Source: Hahella chejuensis KCTC 2396
Lineage (GTDB): Bacteria; Pseudomonadota; Gammaproteobacteria; Pseudomonadales; Oleiphilaceae
Length of the DNA: 64,000 nucleotides
Reading direction: 5' to 3'
Assembly (NCBI RefSeq): GCF_000012985.1
Contig: NC_007645.1
Location: 6,623,001 to 6,687,000, forward strand
In this document: positions 34,936 through 42,802 of the stretch, one piece after another
Position numbering within the stretch: the first letter of the stretch is position 1
How the letters are laid out: every line of letters begins with the position of its first letter
Notes under the pieces: generated by a model
The model's database searches: none
Seen by the model: the letters and a program-made list of their open reading frames with translations, nothing else
Told to the model about the DNA's origin: nothing
Position numbers and translations under genes: made by a program

Positions 34936-35678
34936 GCTGATTCCAAAATCCTTCTTAGTTTATTTTCCAATTGCGCCGGGCTCATCATAGGGGTGTTATG
35001 TTCCTTGCCACGATCTGGATAGAACGTGTTATAGGTATTTGTGAACTCCCTTTCTCTTGGGCCACGCAGCACAAAAGTGCATAACGCTTCGCCTTTTTCA
35101 GGGAAATTAACCCTGTGCGTAACGAGATAGTTTAGGTAGTAGGTTTGCCCCTGAACGTATTCTGTTTTAGCAATCTTGTTCAATTGGGCTTCGCTTTCAA
35201 AGTCACAGGTATGAATATTTCCTGTTTTTGAAGGCATGTATTTATATTTACGAAATGTTTTCAGCTCAACTGACTCTTCATCCGCCTCAATAAAATTATC
35301 AGAAGAAAGTTTTCCTCTGAATATATGAGACCAGAAACTGAACCGGTGATTATGAACTAACTCTTCATGCCTTTTAGAGTCGTCCAGATTTGGGTTCCAA
35401 TTATGCAAGGTCAGTCTATACCCTCTTGGATCAGGGTTATCTATTAGTACTATTTTGTCGAAGTGATTGACGTGCTCGTACGAGCGTCCCGCAATTTTAT
35501 CCAACAATTCTTCAGAGTTCAGAATCTCCAACAGCATACGCTCTGGGATATTTTCTTTAACAAGCCCTTTCATAAAGTCCAAGTTATATTTTATGGCCTC
35601 TTCAGTACTCACATCCTTTGGTAGGTCAAGTAGTTTTTCGGCTACTTCGTCTAAAATTGATAGCTCTGTTAACTGCAC
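34932..35678 (-). CDS. Cupin-like protein, first gene of the nucleotide-phosphate operon
   Basis: 248 residues from a GTG with AGGGA seven bases upstream. An alpha-helical N-terminal part (1-85) is followed by a beta-rich half containing HNHRFSFWSHIFRGKL and, later, YYLNYLVTHRVNFPEKG, with alternating strands ending in LCTFVLRGPRE. The H-x-H ... H pattern with an R/K-G turn is what a cupin metal site looks like. The enzyme could be an oxygenase or epimerase, or the domain could bind a ligand. No closer family recognised. Confidence 0.6.
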   Translation of the reverse strand: MQLTELSILDEVAEKLLDLPKDVSTEEAIKYNLDFMKGLVKENIPERMLLEILNSEELLDKIAGRSYEHVNHFDKIVLIDNPDPRGYRLTLHNWNPNLDDSKRHEELVHNHRFSFWSHIFRGKLSSDNFIEADEESVELKTFRKYKYMPSKTGNIHTCDFESEAQLNKIAKTEYVQGQTYYLNYLVTHRVNFPEKGEALCTFVLRGPREREFTNTYNTFYPDRGKEHNTPMMSPAQLENKLRRILESA

Positions 35679-36099
35679 AATATTCCCTTAACTTAACATT
35701 GGCGTCTTATTTTTTAGAAAAACAAAACGCTAGCTTACCTACATCCATATTCGAAAATATGGCGTCCATATATCCGCATAGATAGCGAATCGAGTGTATT
35801 ATCCGACCACTCCTTATTATCGATGAAAGGAATGTCGCGAGTATTTTTATCAACTCCTTCGTGAAGCGAAATGTCCCTGCTTCGTCAATGAGTGCATTAT
35901 ATAAAAGCGTAACGACACATCAGTGCAATGCCGCTGAATTTATGTGATTTTCGTTATTATTTTTTATGCATTCCTATGGCTTCATTTATATAGATGAAGG
36001 CAAGCATTCGGGATGTACAGGATTTGGAAGGAGCAGCACAAAACTTGCCCAAGCTTGTTGCTTCCCCGGTAGAAATTAAGAGCTGACGTGACGGAGATT
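35679..36099. other. Gene-free AT-rich region upstream of the operon
   Basis: No convincing frame on either strand. It must hold the promoter of the minus-strand operon; a TATAAT on the minus strand at 35896-35901 is a candidate -10, but no well-spaced -35 is visible. Confidence 0.5.
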
Positions 36100-36387
36100 C
36101 TAAGGTGGGACCATGGGCTCCTGAGAAGGCCTGAGAAATTTCCTGATGTAGAAGTCGGCCATATCCGACTCCTTCAGCTCATAAGTCGCCGCTATGTGTG
36201 GATTTAAGACGAGCAACAATGTCGCTGCGATAATCATGATGACGAAATCCGCGCAGAAAGCCTCAACGCCCAGGAAGACAGTGACATCACCACCAAGGAA
36301 CAGCTCAACCAGTATCAATGCGCCAGCGATTGGAGCCGCTGTGCCTAGGGATAACTCTAGCTTTATTACTAGCCAAACCTGTGACAT
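36100..36387 (-). CDS. Possible small membrane protein
   Basis: 95 residues with two hydrophobic stretches (about 17-36 and 40-62) and a charged C-terminus. The ribosome-binding site is poor (AAGG directly against the ATG) and nothing else supports the frame, so it may be spurious. Confidence 0.35.
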   Translation of the reverse strand: MSQVWLVIKLELSLGTAAPIAGALILVELFLGGDVTVFLGVEAFCADFVIMIIAATLLLVLNPHIAATYELKESDMADFYIRKFLRPSQEPMVPP

Positions 36388-36515
36388 CCTTAACTATACG
36401 CGCAATAACGCTATCTCATATTATTATGTTCAAAGGAAGTTAGGGGCATGGATTTTTCAGGCAGAGTATTTTTTCTTCTATCGCAACGATGCATTGTGAA
36501 TAATTAGGTGTAAAT

Positions 36516-37475
36516 ATGACTATCACTATTACCAGTTCTGTAGGTATAAATGGTGCCAATAGGAGAAATGACGTCGCTATCATCCAAGCACTGATTAATG
36601 CCTTTGACGCCTGGAAAACTGAGATTAAACCATTAACGGTAGACGGTAAAATTGGAAACAAATCCATTTATGCCATAAAAGAATTTCAAAAACAGGCAAT
36701 TGGAATAAGACACCCCGATGGCAGGGTAGATCCCAATGGAAAAACTTTTCGATATTTAACCATGTATTTAAGCAATGATGAGCTATCTCTCCTGGAAACC
36801 TCACTGTTTAATGGAAAAGAAGCAACTCTCATAGTTTCTACTAAAAAAATACAGTCATTCTCTGGCCTAAGTGGTCAAACTGTCACCTACAAAAGCACCC
36901 TTCCGAAGGATCAGCAACTTGTATCAAATTATGCTATTTCTGTTATAAAGATAGCGCTTAAAGAAGCAGGAATGTCCCACGCAGTTATTACCTCAACCCT
37001 TCGAACGCCGAGTGAGCAGGCGAAACTAATGTATAAAAATGCAAAGCTCAATCTGAAGAAACAGTATGCTTTATACGGTCGAAATGGTGACAAAGTCCTA
37101 GATATATATGATAGTAACAAGGAAAAATCAGAGAGCGACATTATTAGCTTAATGGAGGACGAGATAGTAAATCTTGAGAAGGCCGGAAAAAGGGTGTCAA
37201 AGCATTGTGTTTCCGAGAGCTCATACAAAACCTTAAACGTCTTCGATATTGGCTACAATTCAACAAAGTCCGCAAGCAAAAATTTCAATAAAGAAAAATT
37301 TCACAACGCATTAAGTCAACTCAATAAAGATGGGTACATAAGCCAGTTAATTGATGAGACAAACAAATCAAATAAGTGCTGGCATATAGAAATTATCCCA
37401 AATAATAAGGCACTCCCTATATATGACAAAGGATCTATCTTAAACCCCATAAAATACATAAATGGACTTTGCTAA
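36516..37475 (+). CDS. Peptidoglycan-binding plus M15-type peptidase, candidate antibacterial effector
   Basis: 319 residues with no signal peptide. Residues 15-80 form a peptidoglycan-binding domain (TVDGKIGNKSIYAIKEFQ). The C-terminal half looks like an M15 D,D- or L,D-carboxypeptidase: SKH at 228-230, NVFDIGY with D244, and CWHIEI with H290 supply the usual H...D...H zinc ligands. A cytoplasmic-start, secreted-by-other-means wall hydrolase followed 12 bp later by a periplasmic lipoprotein is the classic effector-immunity layout, for instance for type VI secretion; no secretion genes are in the window. AT-rich compared with the backbone. Confidence 0.65.
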   Translation: MTITITSSVGINGANRRNDVAIIQALINAFDAWKTEIKPLTVDGKIGNKSIYAIKEFQKQAIGIRHPDGRVDPNGKTFRYLTMYLSNDELSLLETSLFNGKEATLIVSTKKIQSFSGLSGQTVTYKSTLPKDQQLVSNYAISVIKIALKEAGMSHAVITSTLRTPSEQAKLMYKNAKLNLKKQYALYGRNGDKVLDIYDSNKEKSESDIISLMEDEIVNLEKAGKRVSKHCVSESSYKTLNVFDIGYNSTKSASKNFNKEKFHNALSQLNKDGYISQLIDETNKSNKCWHIEIIPNNKALPIYDKGSILNPIKYINGLC

Positions 37476-37487
37476 TTGGAGCCTGAA

Positions 37488-38045
37488 GTGAAAAAAATCA
37501 TATTCTCCTCATTTTTACTTATTGCAACCGCTAGTTGTAGTGCTGAAGAAGTCGAATGCCACTATAAAGCTTCGTTTGTTCAGGAGGCGGCCGTAACAGA
37601 TAGCAGTGTGGCGCTTTCACACTGGAGCACAGAACGAGACAGAAAAAGCGATGAATATATAAAAAAGCTTTATCTTGTGTATAAAAATGGCGATATCGCC
37701 GTTATAGAACACAAATACTGTGACATGTATAACTTTGAGGTCAGCTATTCTTTCTCCAGTCAGAATCCAGCCCCCACAAGCCAGTCCATTGGGCAAATCG
37801 TCGCCAAGCATGCTCAATACGCTCAACTCACGCCAACCTATTCGCCCTCGCTGAGCAGCATAGTGACATCCGAGTTGGAGAAAAACGCATTTAATGGCCA
37901 GAAGCCTCTCTCACTTGGGTTGCCTCAAGAACCACTCACCTTCGACGACTTTGTCGAATACAGCGTTTCCTTTTTGCCGAATAAAGAAAGCAACATCCTG
38001 CAATCAAGCCTGAGCTTCTATATGGGCATTGGCGGGGCGGATTAA
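37488..38045 (+). CDS. Secreted lipoprotein, probable immunity partner of the upstream peptidase
   Basis: 185 residues from a GTG with GGAG six or seven bases upstream; the in-frame TTG four codons earlier leaves no room for a ribosome-binding site. The N-terminus KKIIFSSFLLIATASC is a lipoprotein-like signal with the cysteine at the cleavage point. The mature part has cysteines and is polar. Location in the periplasm, just after a cytoplasm-start wall peptidase, suggests that it neutralises that enzyme; no family was recognised. Confidence 0.6.
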   Translation: MKKIIFSSFLLIATASCSAEEVECHYKASFVQEAAVTDSSVALSHWSTERDRKSDEYIKKLYLVYKNGDIAVIEHKYCDMYNFEVSYSFSSQNPAPTSQSIGQIVAKHAQYAQLTPTYSPSLSSIVTSELEKNAFNGQKPLSLGLPQEPLTFDDFVEYSVSFLPNKESNILQSSLSFYMGIGGAD

Positions 38046-38096
38046 GCCTGCGCCGTTGAGATTTATGGGGTACGAGGTGAAGGCTTTGAGGCGCTG

Positions 38097-38178
38097 TTGG
38101 ATGGCGCTTTGCTTATCCAACCTACGGTGATTGAGAGTCAGAGATTACGTAGTTCTCGTCAGCGGATTGGATAAGCCC
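38097..38178 (+). repeat. GTTGGAT/ATCCAAC palindromic repeat
   Basis: GTTGGATGGCGC and GCTTATCCAAC form a hairpin; a second half with GGATTGGATAAGC follows. Copies or parts occur at 39831-39952, 40736-40799, 42625-42662 and, inverted, 42745-42781. Confidence 0.8.
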
Positions 38179-38183
38179 AAATA

Positions 38184-38220
38184 AAGAAAAACGCCCTGCC
38201 CGTTCAATAGGTTCAGGGCG
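38184..38220 (-). terminator. Rho-independent terminator of the Sel1 gene
   Basis: On the minus strand the stem CGCCCTG...CAGGGCG is followed immediately by TTTTTC, 43 bp after the stop of the minus-strand gene. Confidence 0.85.
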
Positions 38221-38262
38221 ATCTCAGGATCGAGCAAAGTCTGCAGCCCAATAATTTACGGA

Positions 38263-39657
38263 TCAACTGCCGCTTGGCAGTGGAGCGCCGATGGGTTGCA
38301 TGTCGAGGAGGATATTTTTTGCTTCTTGTTTCCATTGCAGAGGCAACGAATAGTTGGGGAATCTGAGTGCTAGCACCGCCCCCTCGTTGAGTAAAGCGCG
38401 TACATTCGCCGGCATTTCCTGGTCCAGTTCCGCGCAGCCCTCGGCGTTCACTAAACCGCTAAAAGAAAGCGGTTCGACTTCGCCCAGCGCTTTGTGCGCT
38501 TCCAGACGCCAGCTCGAATTTTCGCCGATGTTGAATTGCTCTCCATGAGGCTGACTGAATCCCAGTCCGCAGGCTTTGAGAACGATCGGCAGCGCGGGGA
38601 GAGGCTGAGCTGTTCGTTTTTGATCACGCAAAAATTTCCCCCAGATCAGGCGGGCTTCAGGCGAGTTCAGCGATACGTAGTTATAATCATCCGGCTTGCG
38701 TAGGGCCTCCAGCCGTTTCAGGCCTTGTTCCAGTTTGTCTATGTCGGTTTCGTATCTGAGTTCCTCTTCCAACAGGTTTCTGGCGGGTTGGCGGGCCGCT
38801 TCCAGCCCTGACAGGGAGGCTTTCTCGTAGTGAATCAACGCCTGTTCTCTATTGCGCTCTTCCTGACCCCATCCCATTTCCGCAATGCGGGCCAGATGAT
38901 AGTGGGCCACCGGCTCGTCCTGCGCGGCGCTTTTGCTGAAGGCGGATTGGGCTTCCACGTAGTTTTTCTCATCAAGCATTAGCACCCCGTAGTTGGTCCA
39001 TGCCTGCCTGAGGCCTCTGTCCATCCCCTTCTGCAGCCACTCCACCGCCTGCTTTCTCATGGCGGACGAGTCAAAACTATCACGCTCTCCCGGCAATAAG
39101 TGTCTGGACATCTGGTAAGCGCGCACATATTGCCGGGAGGCTTCGAAGTCATAGCCTGCGTCCGGTTTCAACTCATGCGCCTGAGCGTAGTAATCGCCGG
39201 ACTTGAGAATGTTGGGAAGCACGCCCGCCACGGCAAACACAGACGTAGGATCGGGCTCGTTATACGCAACCGCGAAATTAATATACGTAGGCATCTTCAA
39301 CCCCCGCTCCAGCGCTTCCTGCAAAAGCGGTATTGCGGCCTTGGGTCGCCCGGCGTCAATCTCCATCACGCCCAGGTTATGGCTGGCTCGCGCAGAGCCT
39401 TTCTCCCGAGCCTGTTGATAAAAAGCACGCGCCTGCTCGCGGTCCTCATTAACGCCTTTTCCAAGATCGTGAGCTTTACCAAGCAAAAACAGGGCGTCTG
39501 CATCACCCTTGGCCGCGGCGTCACGAGCCTGAGAAAAAAATTCATCGTACTGCCCGCTGTTGAACAACTCTTCCGGCGTTGCGGCGCACGCGGAACGCCA
39601 ACCGGCGCCGCTTATCAGTAATCCACACAGCAGTCCGGCCAAATAGTGTTTTTTCAT
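38263..39657 (-). CDS. Sel1-repeat/TPR secreted protein
   Basis: 464 residues. A signal peptide is present (1-25, with AAT cleavage region). Sel1-like repeats follow, for example ALFLLGKAHDLGKGVNEDREQARAF (split over 55-80) and ARIAEMGWGQEERNREQALIHY. The C-terminal 120 residues are not repetitive. Such proteins are often periplasmic protein-interaction or quality-control factors. Codon use is backbone-like, so it may be native gene content inside the accessory region. Confidence 0.82.
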   Translation of the reverse strand: MKKHYLAGLLCGLLISGAGWRSACAATPEELFNSGQYDEFFSQARDAAAKGDADALFLLGKAHDLGKGVNEDREQARAFYQQAREKGSARASHNLGVMEIDAGRPKAAIPLLQEALERGLKMPTYINFAVAYNEPDPTSVFAVAGVLPNILKSGDYYAQAHELKPDAGYDFEASRQYVRAYQMSRHLLPGERDSFDSSAMRKQAVEWLQKGMDRGLRQAWTNYGVLMLDEKNYVEAQSAFSKSAAQDEPVAHYHLARIAEMGWGQEERNREQALIHYEKASLSGLEAARQPARNLLEEELRYETDIDKLEQGLKRLEALRKPDDYNYVSLNSPEARLIWGKFLRDQKRTAQPLPALPIVLKACGLGFSQPHGEQFNIGENSSWRLEAHKALGEVEPLSFSGLVNAEGCAELDQEMPANVRALLNEGAVLALRFPNYSLPLQWKQEAKNILLDMQPIGAPLPSGS

Positions 39658-39830
39658 ATGAGGTTGTAAAAGTATGACTCGTTGAGTGAAGGGATATCAG
39701 GTTGTGGAAAACGGAGAAACGCTGTGATGTTATCCGAGCGTATTCCCGAAAGAAATATAGCGAGAACAACGCCTAAAGTCCGTCGTGGGGGGGGAAACAA
39801 GCTTGCTTTCACCCGAAGCGGAGAAGCACC

Positions 39831-39952
39831 GTTGGATGGCGCTTCGCTTATCCAACCTACGGTGATTGAGGTTCAGAGCATCAATGCTTTACGCCGTAGC
39901 TCTCGCCAAGCGGATTGGATAAGTCCGAATGGAGAAAAATGCCGGTTAGTTC
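39831..39952 (+). repeat. GTTGGAT palindrome plus 60-bp direct repeat, copy A
   Basis: A GTTGGATGGCGC/TTATCCAAC palindrome is followed by a roughly 60-bp segment (39893-39952) that is repeated with one mismatch at 40738-40798, on the other side of the 243-residue gene. No gene is supported in the rest of 39658-39978. Confidence 0.8.
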
Positions 39953-39978
39953 TTCCACTAATCATGGGCCAAGGAAAA

Positions 39979-40710
39979 TCAATCTTTACGGAGCTCTACC
40001 ATCGACATGATTCGTTGGGCATCCTCCAGCATTCGCTCTCTTCTTAACTCTTTTGGGTCTCCGACTTCAAAAGACATTCGGAAACCAATCGTTAAATAAT
40101 ATTCATCGCTTAACGGATATGCCCAATAATAACTATGCCGGTACCCCGCACGTCCCTCTGGACCGATATAATATGCTAACCACTCAATATTATTAATGAT
40201 CTGCCGGTCATAGCCCTCAGGCAGTCTGACGAGGTATTGCGAAGGAGCTTCGCCCTTGGTAAGAGCATTATCTTTAAATTTTTGACGCGCTCTCCAATTT
40301 GCGCCCCCTCGACAATCCGTCTCGTAATAGTTCCAATATTCGTGCTTCAAGTATTTCTCTAAACTACTAAGATCGCCTTCGATAATTGGAGTGTGGCCTT
40401 CAGCTCTATTAACATCTACATGCATACTAAGCCGACATAGCTTTCCAAAACTCCCTTGGAAAAACATACCTTTATAGCCCCATACACCAAACCCCATGGT
40501 TACATGAGTTCTATTGAACGTTTGCTCTGTATTTGAGTCAAACATATCGGCTCGAAGATTAAGATATGAGGGAAACGGCGGGGTCTGGGTCCCTTCGGAG
40601 TATGAGCTACTCGGAAGTTTATATGTCAACCTATAATCGCCAATACCACACTCTTTAGTAATGACATTGGAAAAATCGGGACCTTTCCCTGTCAATATGG
40701 CCACTGGCAT
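39979..40710 (-). CDS. Hypothetical protein, possibly an immunity-type protein
   Basis: 243 residues, soluble, rich in aromatic residues (YWNYYETDCRGG, RHSYYWAYPLSDEYYLTIG). No signal peptide or membrane helix. The composition and neighbourhood, next to an Imm11-like gene, suggest an immunity protein of a contact-dependent toxin, but no family is recognised. It is flanked by 60-bp direct repeats. Confidence 0.55.
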   Translation of the reverse strand: MPVAILTGKGPDFSNVITKECGIGDYRLTYKLPSSSYSEGTQTPPFPSYLNLRADMFDSNTEQTFNRTHVTMGFGVWGYKGMFFQGSFGKLCRLSMHVDVNRAEGHTPIIEGDLSSLEKYLKHEYWNYYETDCRGGANWRARQKFKDNALTKGEAPSQYLVRLPEGYDRQIINNIEWLAYYIGPEGRAGYRHSYYWAYPLSDEYYLTIGFRMSFEVGDPKELRRERMLEDAQRIMSMVELRKD

Positions 40711-40728
40711 AGTTTTATAACCATCTTT

Positions 40729-41307
40729 TCAATGTTTGACGCCGTAGCTCTCGCCGAGCGGATTGGATAAGTCCGAATGGAGAAAAATGCCGGTTAGTTT
40801 TGACTGCCTGTAAGCTTCGGCGAAGGCTTCATTACAAAATATGCCCTGGAAGGTATCCAGTTCCGTTCGGAATATAGGAAAGCCGCCAACCTTGGACTCG
40901 TCAAAGGCGATGTTTACCAAGTTCTGATTAGCATCGTACGCCGTCAAACGCCGATCCACGCCATCCACTTCTTCCGCTGTTCGCAAAGGATTGAATAGGT
41001 AGCCGTGGGATTCGTCAAAGTTAACCGGTAAGAACTCCCCTGCTTGGGCCAAAAGACCGCTCAGTGCTTTGTAGGCCTTTTCATTAAAGAAAAGTCGACC
41101 GTTCCTGGCTGCTATATCTGGGATATTTTTTGCACGGCTTTCTGTCGCTTTAAATCGGATAGTTAACGGTTTCCAAACAGCGCTGTAAGGCACAGGCGAG
41201 CGCTTGATATGAAACGGGTATTCGCGCCCCAGCTTTTTCAGGACTTCGCCCGTGGGGATCTCGAAAGTTAGATAGGATTCCTCATGAATAATACGATATA
41301 TAGTCAT
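40729..41307 (-). CDS. Imm11-like (DUF1629) immunity protein
   Basis: 192 residues from MTIYRIIHEES, whose ATG has GGAAG eight bases upstream (an in-frame ATG five codons earlier has none). The middle matches the Imm11/DUF1629 pattern: NGRLFFNEKAYKAL, EFLPVNF, VDGVDRRLTAYD, FPIFRTELD, then FAEAYRQSKLTGIFLHSDL. Such proteins neutralise polymorphic toxins. No toxin gene is adjacent, so it is an orphan. Its last 20 codons lie inside the 60-bp direct repeat, so the C-terminus may have been altered by recombination. Confidence 0.7.
   Translation of the reverse strand: MTIYRIIHEESYLTFEIPTGEVLKKLGREYPFHIKRSPVPYSAVWKPLTIRFKATESRAKNIPDIAARNGRLFFNEKAYKALSGLLAQAGEFLPVNFDESHGYLFNPLRTAEEVDGVDRRLTAYDANQNLVNIAFDESKVGGFPIFRTELDTFQGIFCNEAFAEAYRQSKLTGIFLHSDLSNPLGESYGVKH
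40736..40799 (+). repeat. 60-bp direct repeat, copy B (inside the Imm11-like gene)
   Basis: Near-identical (one mismatch) to 39893-39952. It starts with ACGCCGTAGCTCTCGCC and continues through GGATTGGATAAGTCC and GAGAAAAATGCCGGTTAG. Here it encodes the end of the immunity protein. Confidence 0.85.
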
Positions 41308-41378
41308 GTTTATATCTTCCATCCAAAGCTTCGTAGAACTATAAGCTCACCACTCCAATTAATCATTTTTAACATTAA

Positions 41379-41399
41379 ACCAAGCCAGCTTTCTATACA
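41379..41399 (+). promoter_or_regulatory. Upstream element shared with 27882-27902
   Basis: ACCAAGCC-A-GCTTTCTATACA differs by one base from the copy at 27882. It is 98 bp before the start of the 52-residue ORF and probably belongs to the promoter of the toxin locus. Confidence 0.5.
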
Positions 41400-41496
41400 T
41401 GACCCGGCTCATAAACGATAATCAAAATCGTTGTCAATATACATATGAATTTCGAAGTTCAAAACCATCTTATCCATGCTTAAAGGATTAGTCACT

Positions 41497-41655
41497 ATGA
41501 CCGACAAGAAAAAAAACGAAACTCCAAACAAGCCAGCTTACGTACCTCGTTTTAAGCCAACCCCAGAAAACATAAAGAAAGTCGCCGATGCATTCGAAAG
41601 AGCAAGAAAGGATGCCGAGAAAAATGGACACAAGTGGACCATGATTGTTTACTAA
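41497..41655 (+). CDS. 52-residue ORF before the toxin gene, candidate antitoxin
   Basis: A short gene, ATG to TAA, with AAGGA nine bases upstream of the ATG. The product is strongly charged: a lysine-rich start (MTDKKKN), a PRFKPTPEN segment, a helical stretch VADAFERARKDAEKNG, and the end WTMIVY. It lies 17 bp before the YafO-family toxin, in the position normally held by an antitoxin. It is much shorter than YafN (Phd/YefM type), and no DNA-binding domain is visible, so it could be a truncated or new type of antitoxin. Confidence 0.65.
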   Translation: MTDKKKNETPNKPAYVPRFKPTPENIKKVADAFERARKDAEKNGHKWTMIVY

Positions 41656-41672
41656 ACACAGGGAAGTATTTA

Positions 41673-42161
41673 ATGAGCAAGGCTAAAAAGGTTTGGCTTA
41701 GTCCACAGATAAAGAGCCAGTTCCAAGCAATTCCAGAGCTTCAGGACTTAATAAGGGATTTTATCGAGTACAAGAAAGAAAACTTAAAATTCAATGACAC
41801 AAATAACTATATAAACATTAGATATCTTATCGGGAGGGATGTTCCTTATGACAAAGATCCTCTTAAGCTAGAAGATACATACCACGCACATATTCTAGAA
41901 AAAGGCTCTCCCTCGCATTTGAAGGCGACAAGAAGATACAACTTTAACAAACAAGTAGACTGGACAAGCAATTACGCCCTAGTATACTGCACGCTTTGGT
42001 CAGAAGATAAACTTCCACATAAAGAAAGAAGCGCATTTGGAATACTTGATTTCTGGCTTGATGCGCATGGCCAGCTCAATACAAATTCTAAATTCAGACT
42101 TCAAGAAATGGTTGATGAGTTTGAAAGAGCGGTAAATAAAGGAGAGACAATGCTATGGTAG
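41673..42161 (+). CDS. YafO-family ribosome-dependent mRNA interferase toxin
   Basis: 162 residues from an ATG that follows GGGAAG; an in-frame TTG or ATG upstream is inside the preceding ORF. The YafO pattern is visible: FIEYKKENL, GRDVPYDKDP, DTYHAHIL, then SNYALVYCTLW, compare the E. coli toxin regions FISYKRDG, GRDALYDD, VAHIHL and AHLVYCQG. YafO cleaves mRNA in the ribosome. It is 30 residues longer than the E. coli protein. The 3' end overlaps the next gene by 7 bp. Confidence 0.75.
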   Translation: MSKAKKVWLSPQIKSQFQAIPELQDLIRDFIEYKKENLKFNDTNNYINIRYLIGRDVPYDKDPLKLEDTYHAHILEKGSPSHLKATRRYNFNKQVDWTSNYALVYCTLWSEDKLPHKERSAFGILDFWLDAHGQLNTNSKFRLQEMVDEFERAVNKGETMLW

Positions 42162-42613
42162 CTTCAAATAGTGAAGTCAATTGGCGCCAGGGCGCTCCAG
42201 AAAAAGGCGGTATTTATTATGTCTCCGCCATCCAGTATCCAGCAGGCACTGTTTATGATGTTCTCTTTTGGCAGGTTGATCCAAGTGGAGATAGTTACTG
42301 GGTGCCCTTCGACTCCAAAATCGCCAAGGTAGTCGGTTTCATACCCGTTTCTGAAGTCATAGGCGCCTTCACTGGTGTTCTAGATCCTTCTGATGGTTCT
42401 AAAGTTCCAGACGCCATTATCCAATGGCAATATGGCGAGCCAGATCGCACAAAACCTTGTCTTGCCGCCCTTCGCTATATGTACGACGTGATGACCTGGG
42501 ATGAGGAGTTTGGCTGGAGCGTTCCTTTGGAGCACTGCGACGCTTATATTCCCTTGGATGAGTTTTTAACGAAAGTCGCCGATCTCCTGCCTTTTGAAGA
42601 TAAGAACCAGTAA
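42155..42613 (+). CDS. Hypothetical protein, third gene of the toxin locus
   Basis: 152 residues, soluble, paralogous to the protein at 27996-28469 (shared YPAG.VYD, F(I/M)PV, TWDEEFGWS and IPL(D/E).FL blocks). The ATG lies inside the last codons of the toxin gene (7-bp overlap), which points to translational coupling and hence to a role in the same system, for example as a second immunity or modulating factor. Function unknown. Confidence 0.7.
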   Translation: MVASNSEVNWRQGAPEKGGIYYVSAIQYPAGTVYDVLFWQVDPSGDSYWVPFDSKIAKVVGFIPVSEVIGAFTGVLDPSDGSKVPDAIIQWQYGEPDRTKPCLAALRYMYDVMTWDEEFGWSVPLEHCDAYIPLDEFLTKVADLLPFEDKNQ

Positions 42614-42624
42614 CATACGCACAA

Positions 42625-42662
42625 TGTTGGATGGCGCTTCGCTTATCCAACCTACAGTTATT
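42625..42662 (+). repeat. GTTGGAT/ATCCAAC palindrome
   Basis: GTTGGATGGCGCTTCGC followed by TTATCCAAC folds into a hairpin just after the toxin locus; it may act as a terminator as well as a repeat. Confidence 0.75.
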
Positions 42663-42744
42663 GCCATACACGCCCAGTTGCTTCCCTGGGCGCACGCCAC
42701 GCATTCTTAACAGAACATCTCTATCACTGACGCCGCCGAATTTT

Positions 42745-42781
42745 CGTAGGTTGGAAAAGCGCAGCGCCTTCCAACATTCGG
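42745..42781 (-). repeat. Inverted copy of the GTTGGAT palindrome
   Basis: GTAGGTTGGAAAAGCGC then GCCTTCCAAC, the reverse orientation of the repeat at 42625. It is just beyond the 3' end of the radC-type pseudogene. Confidence 0.65.
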
Positions 42782-42802
42782 AGTAGCTCAAATCCCCCTC
42801 CG

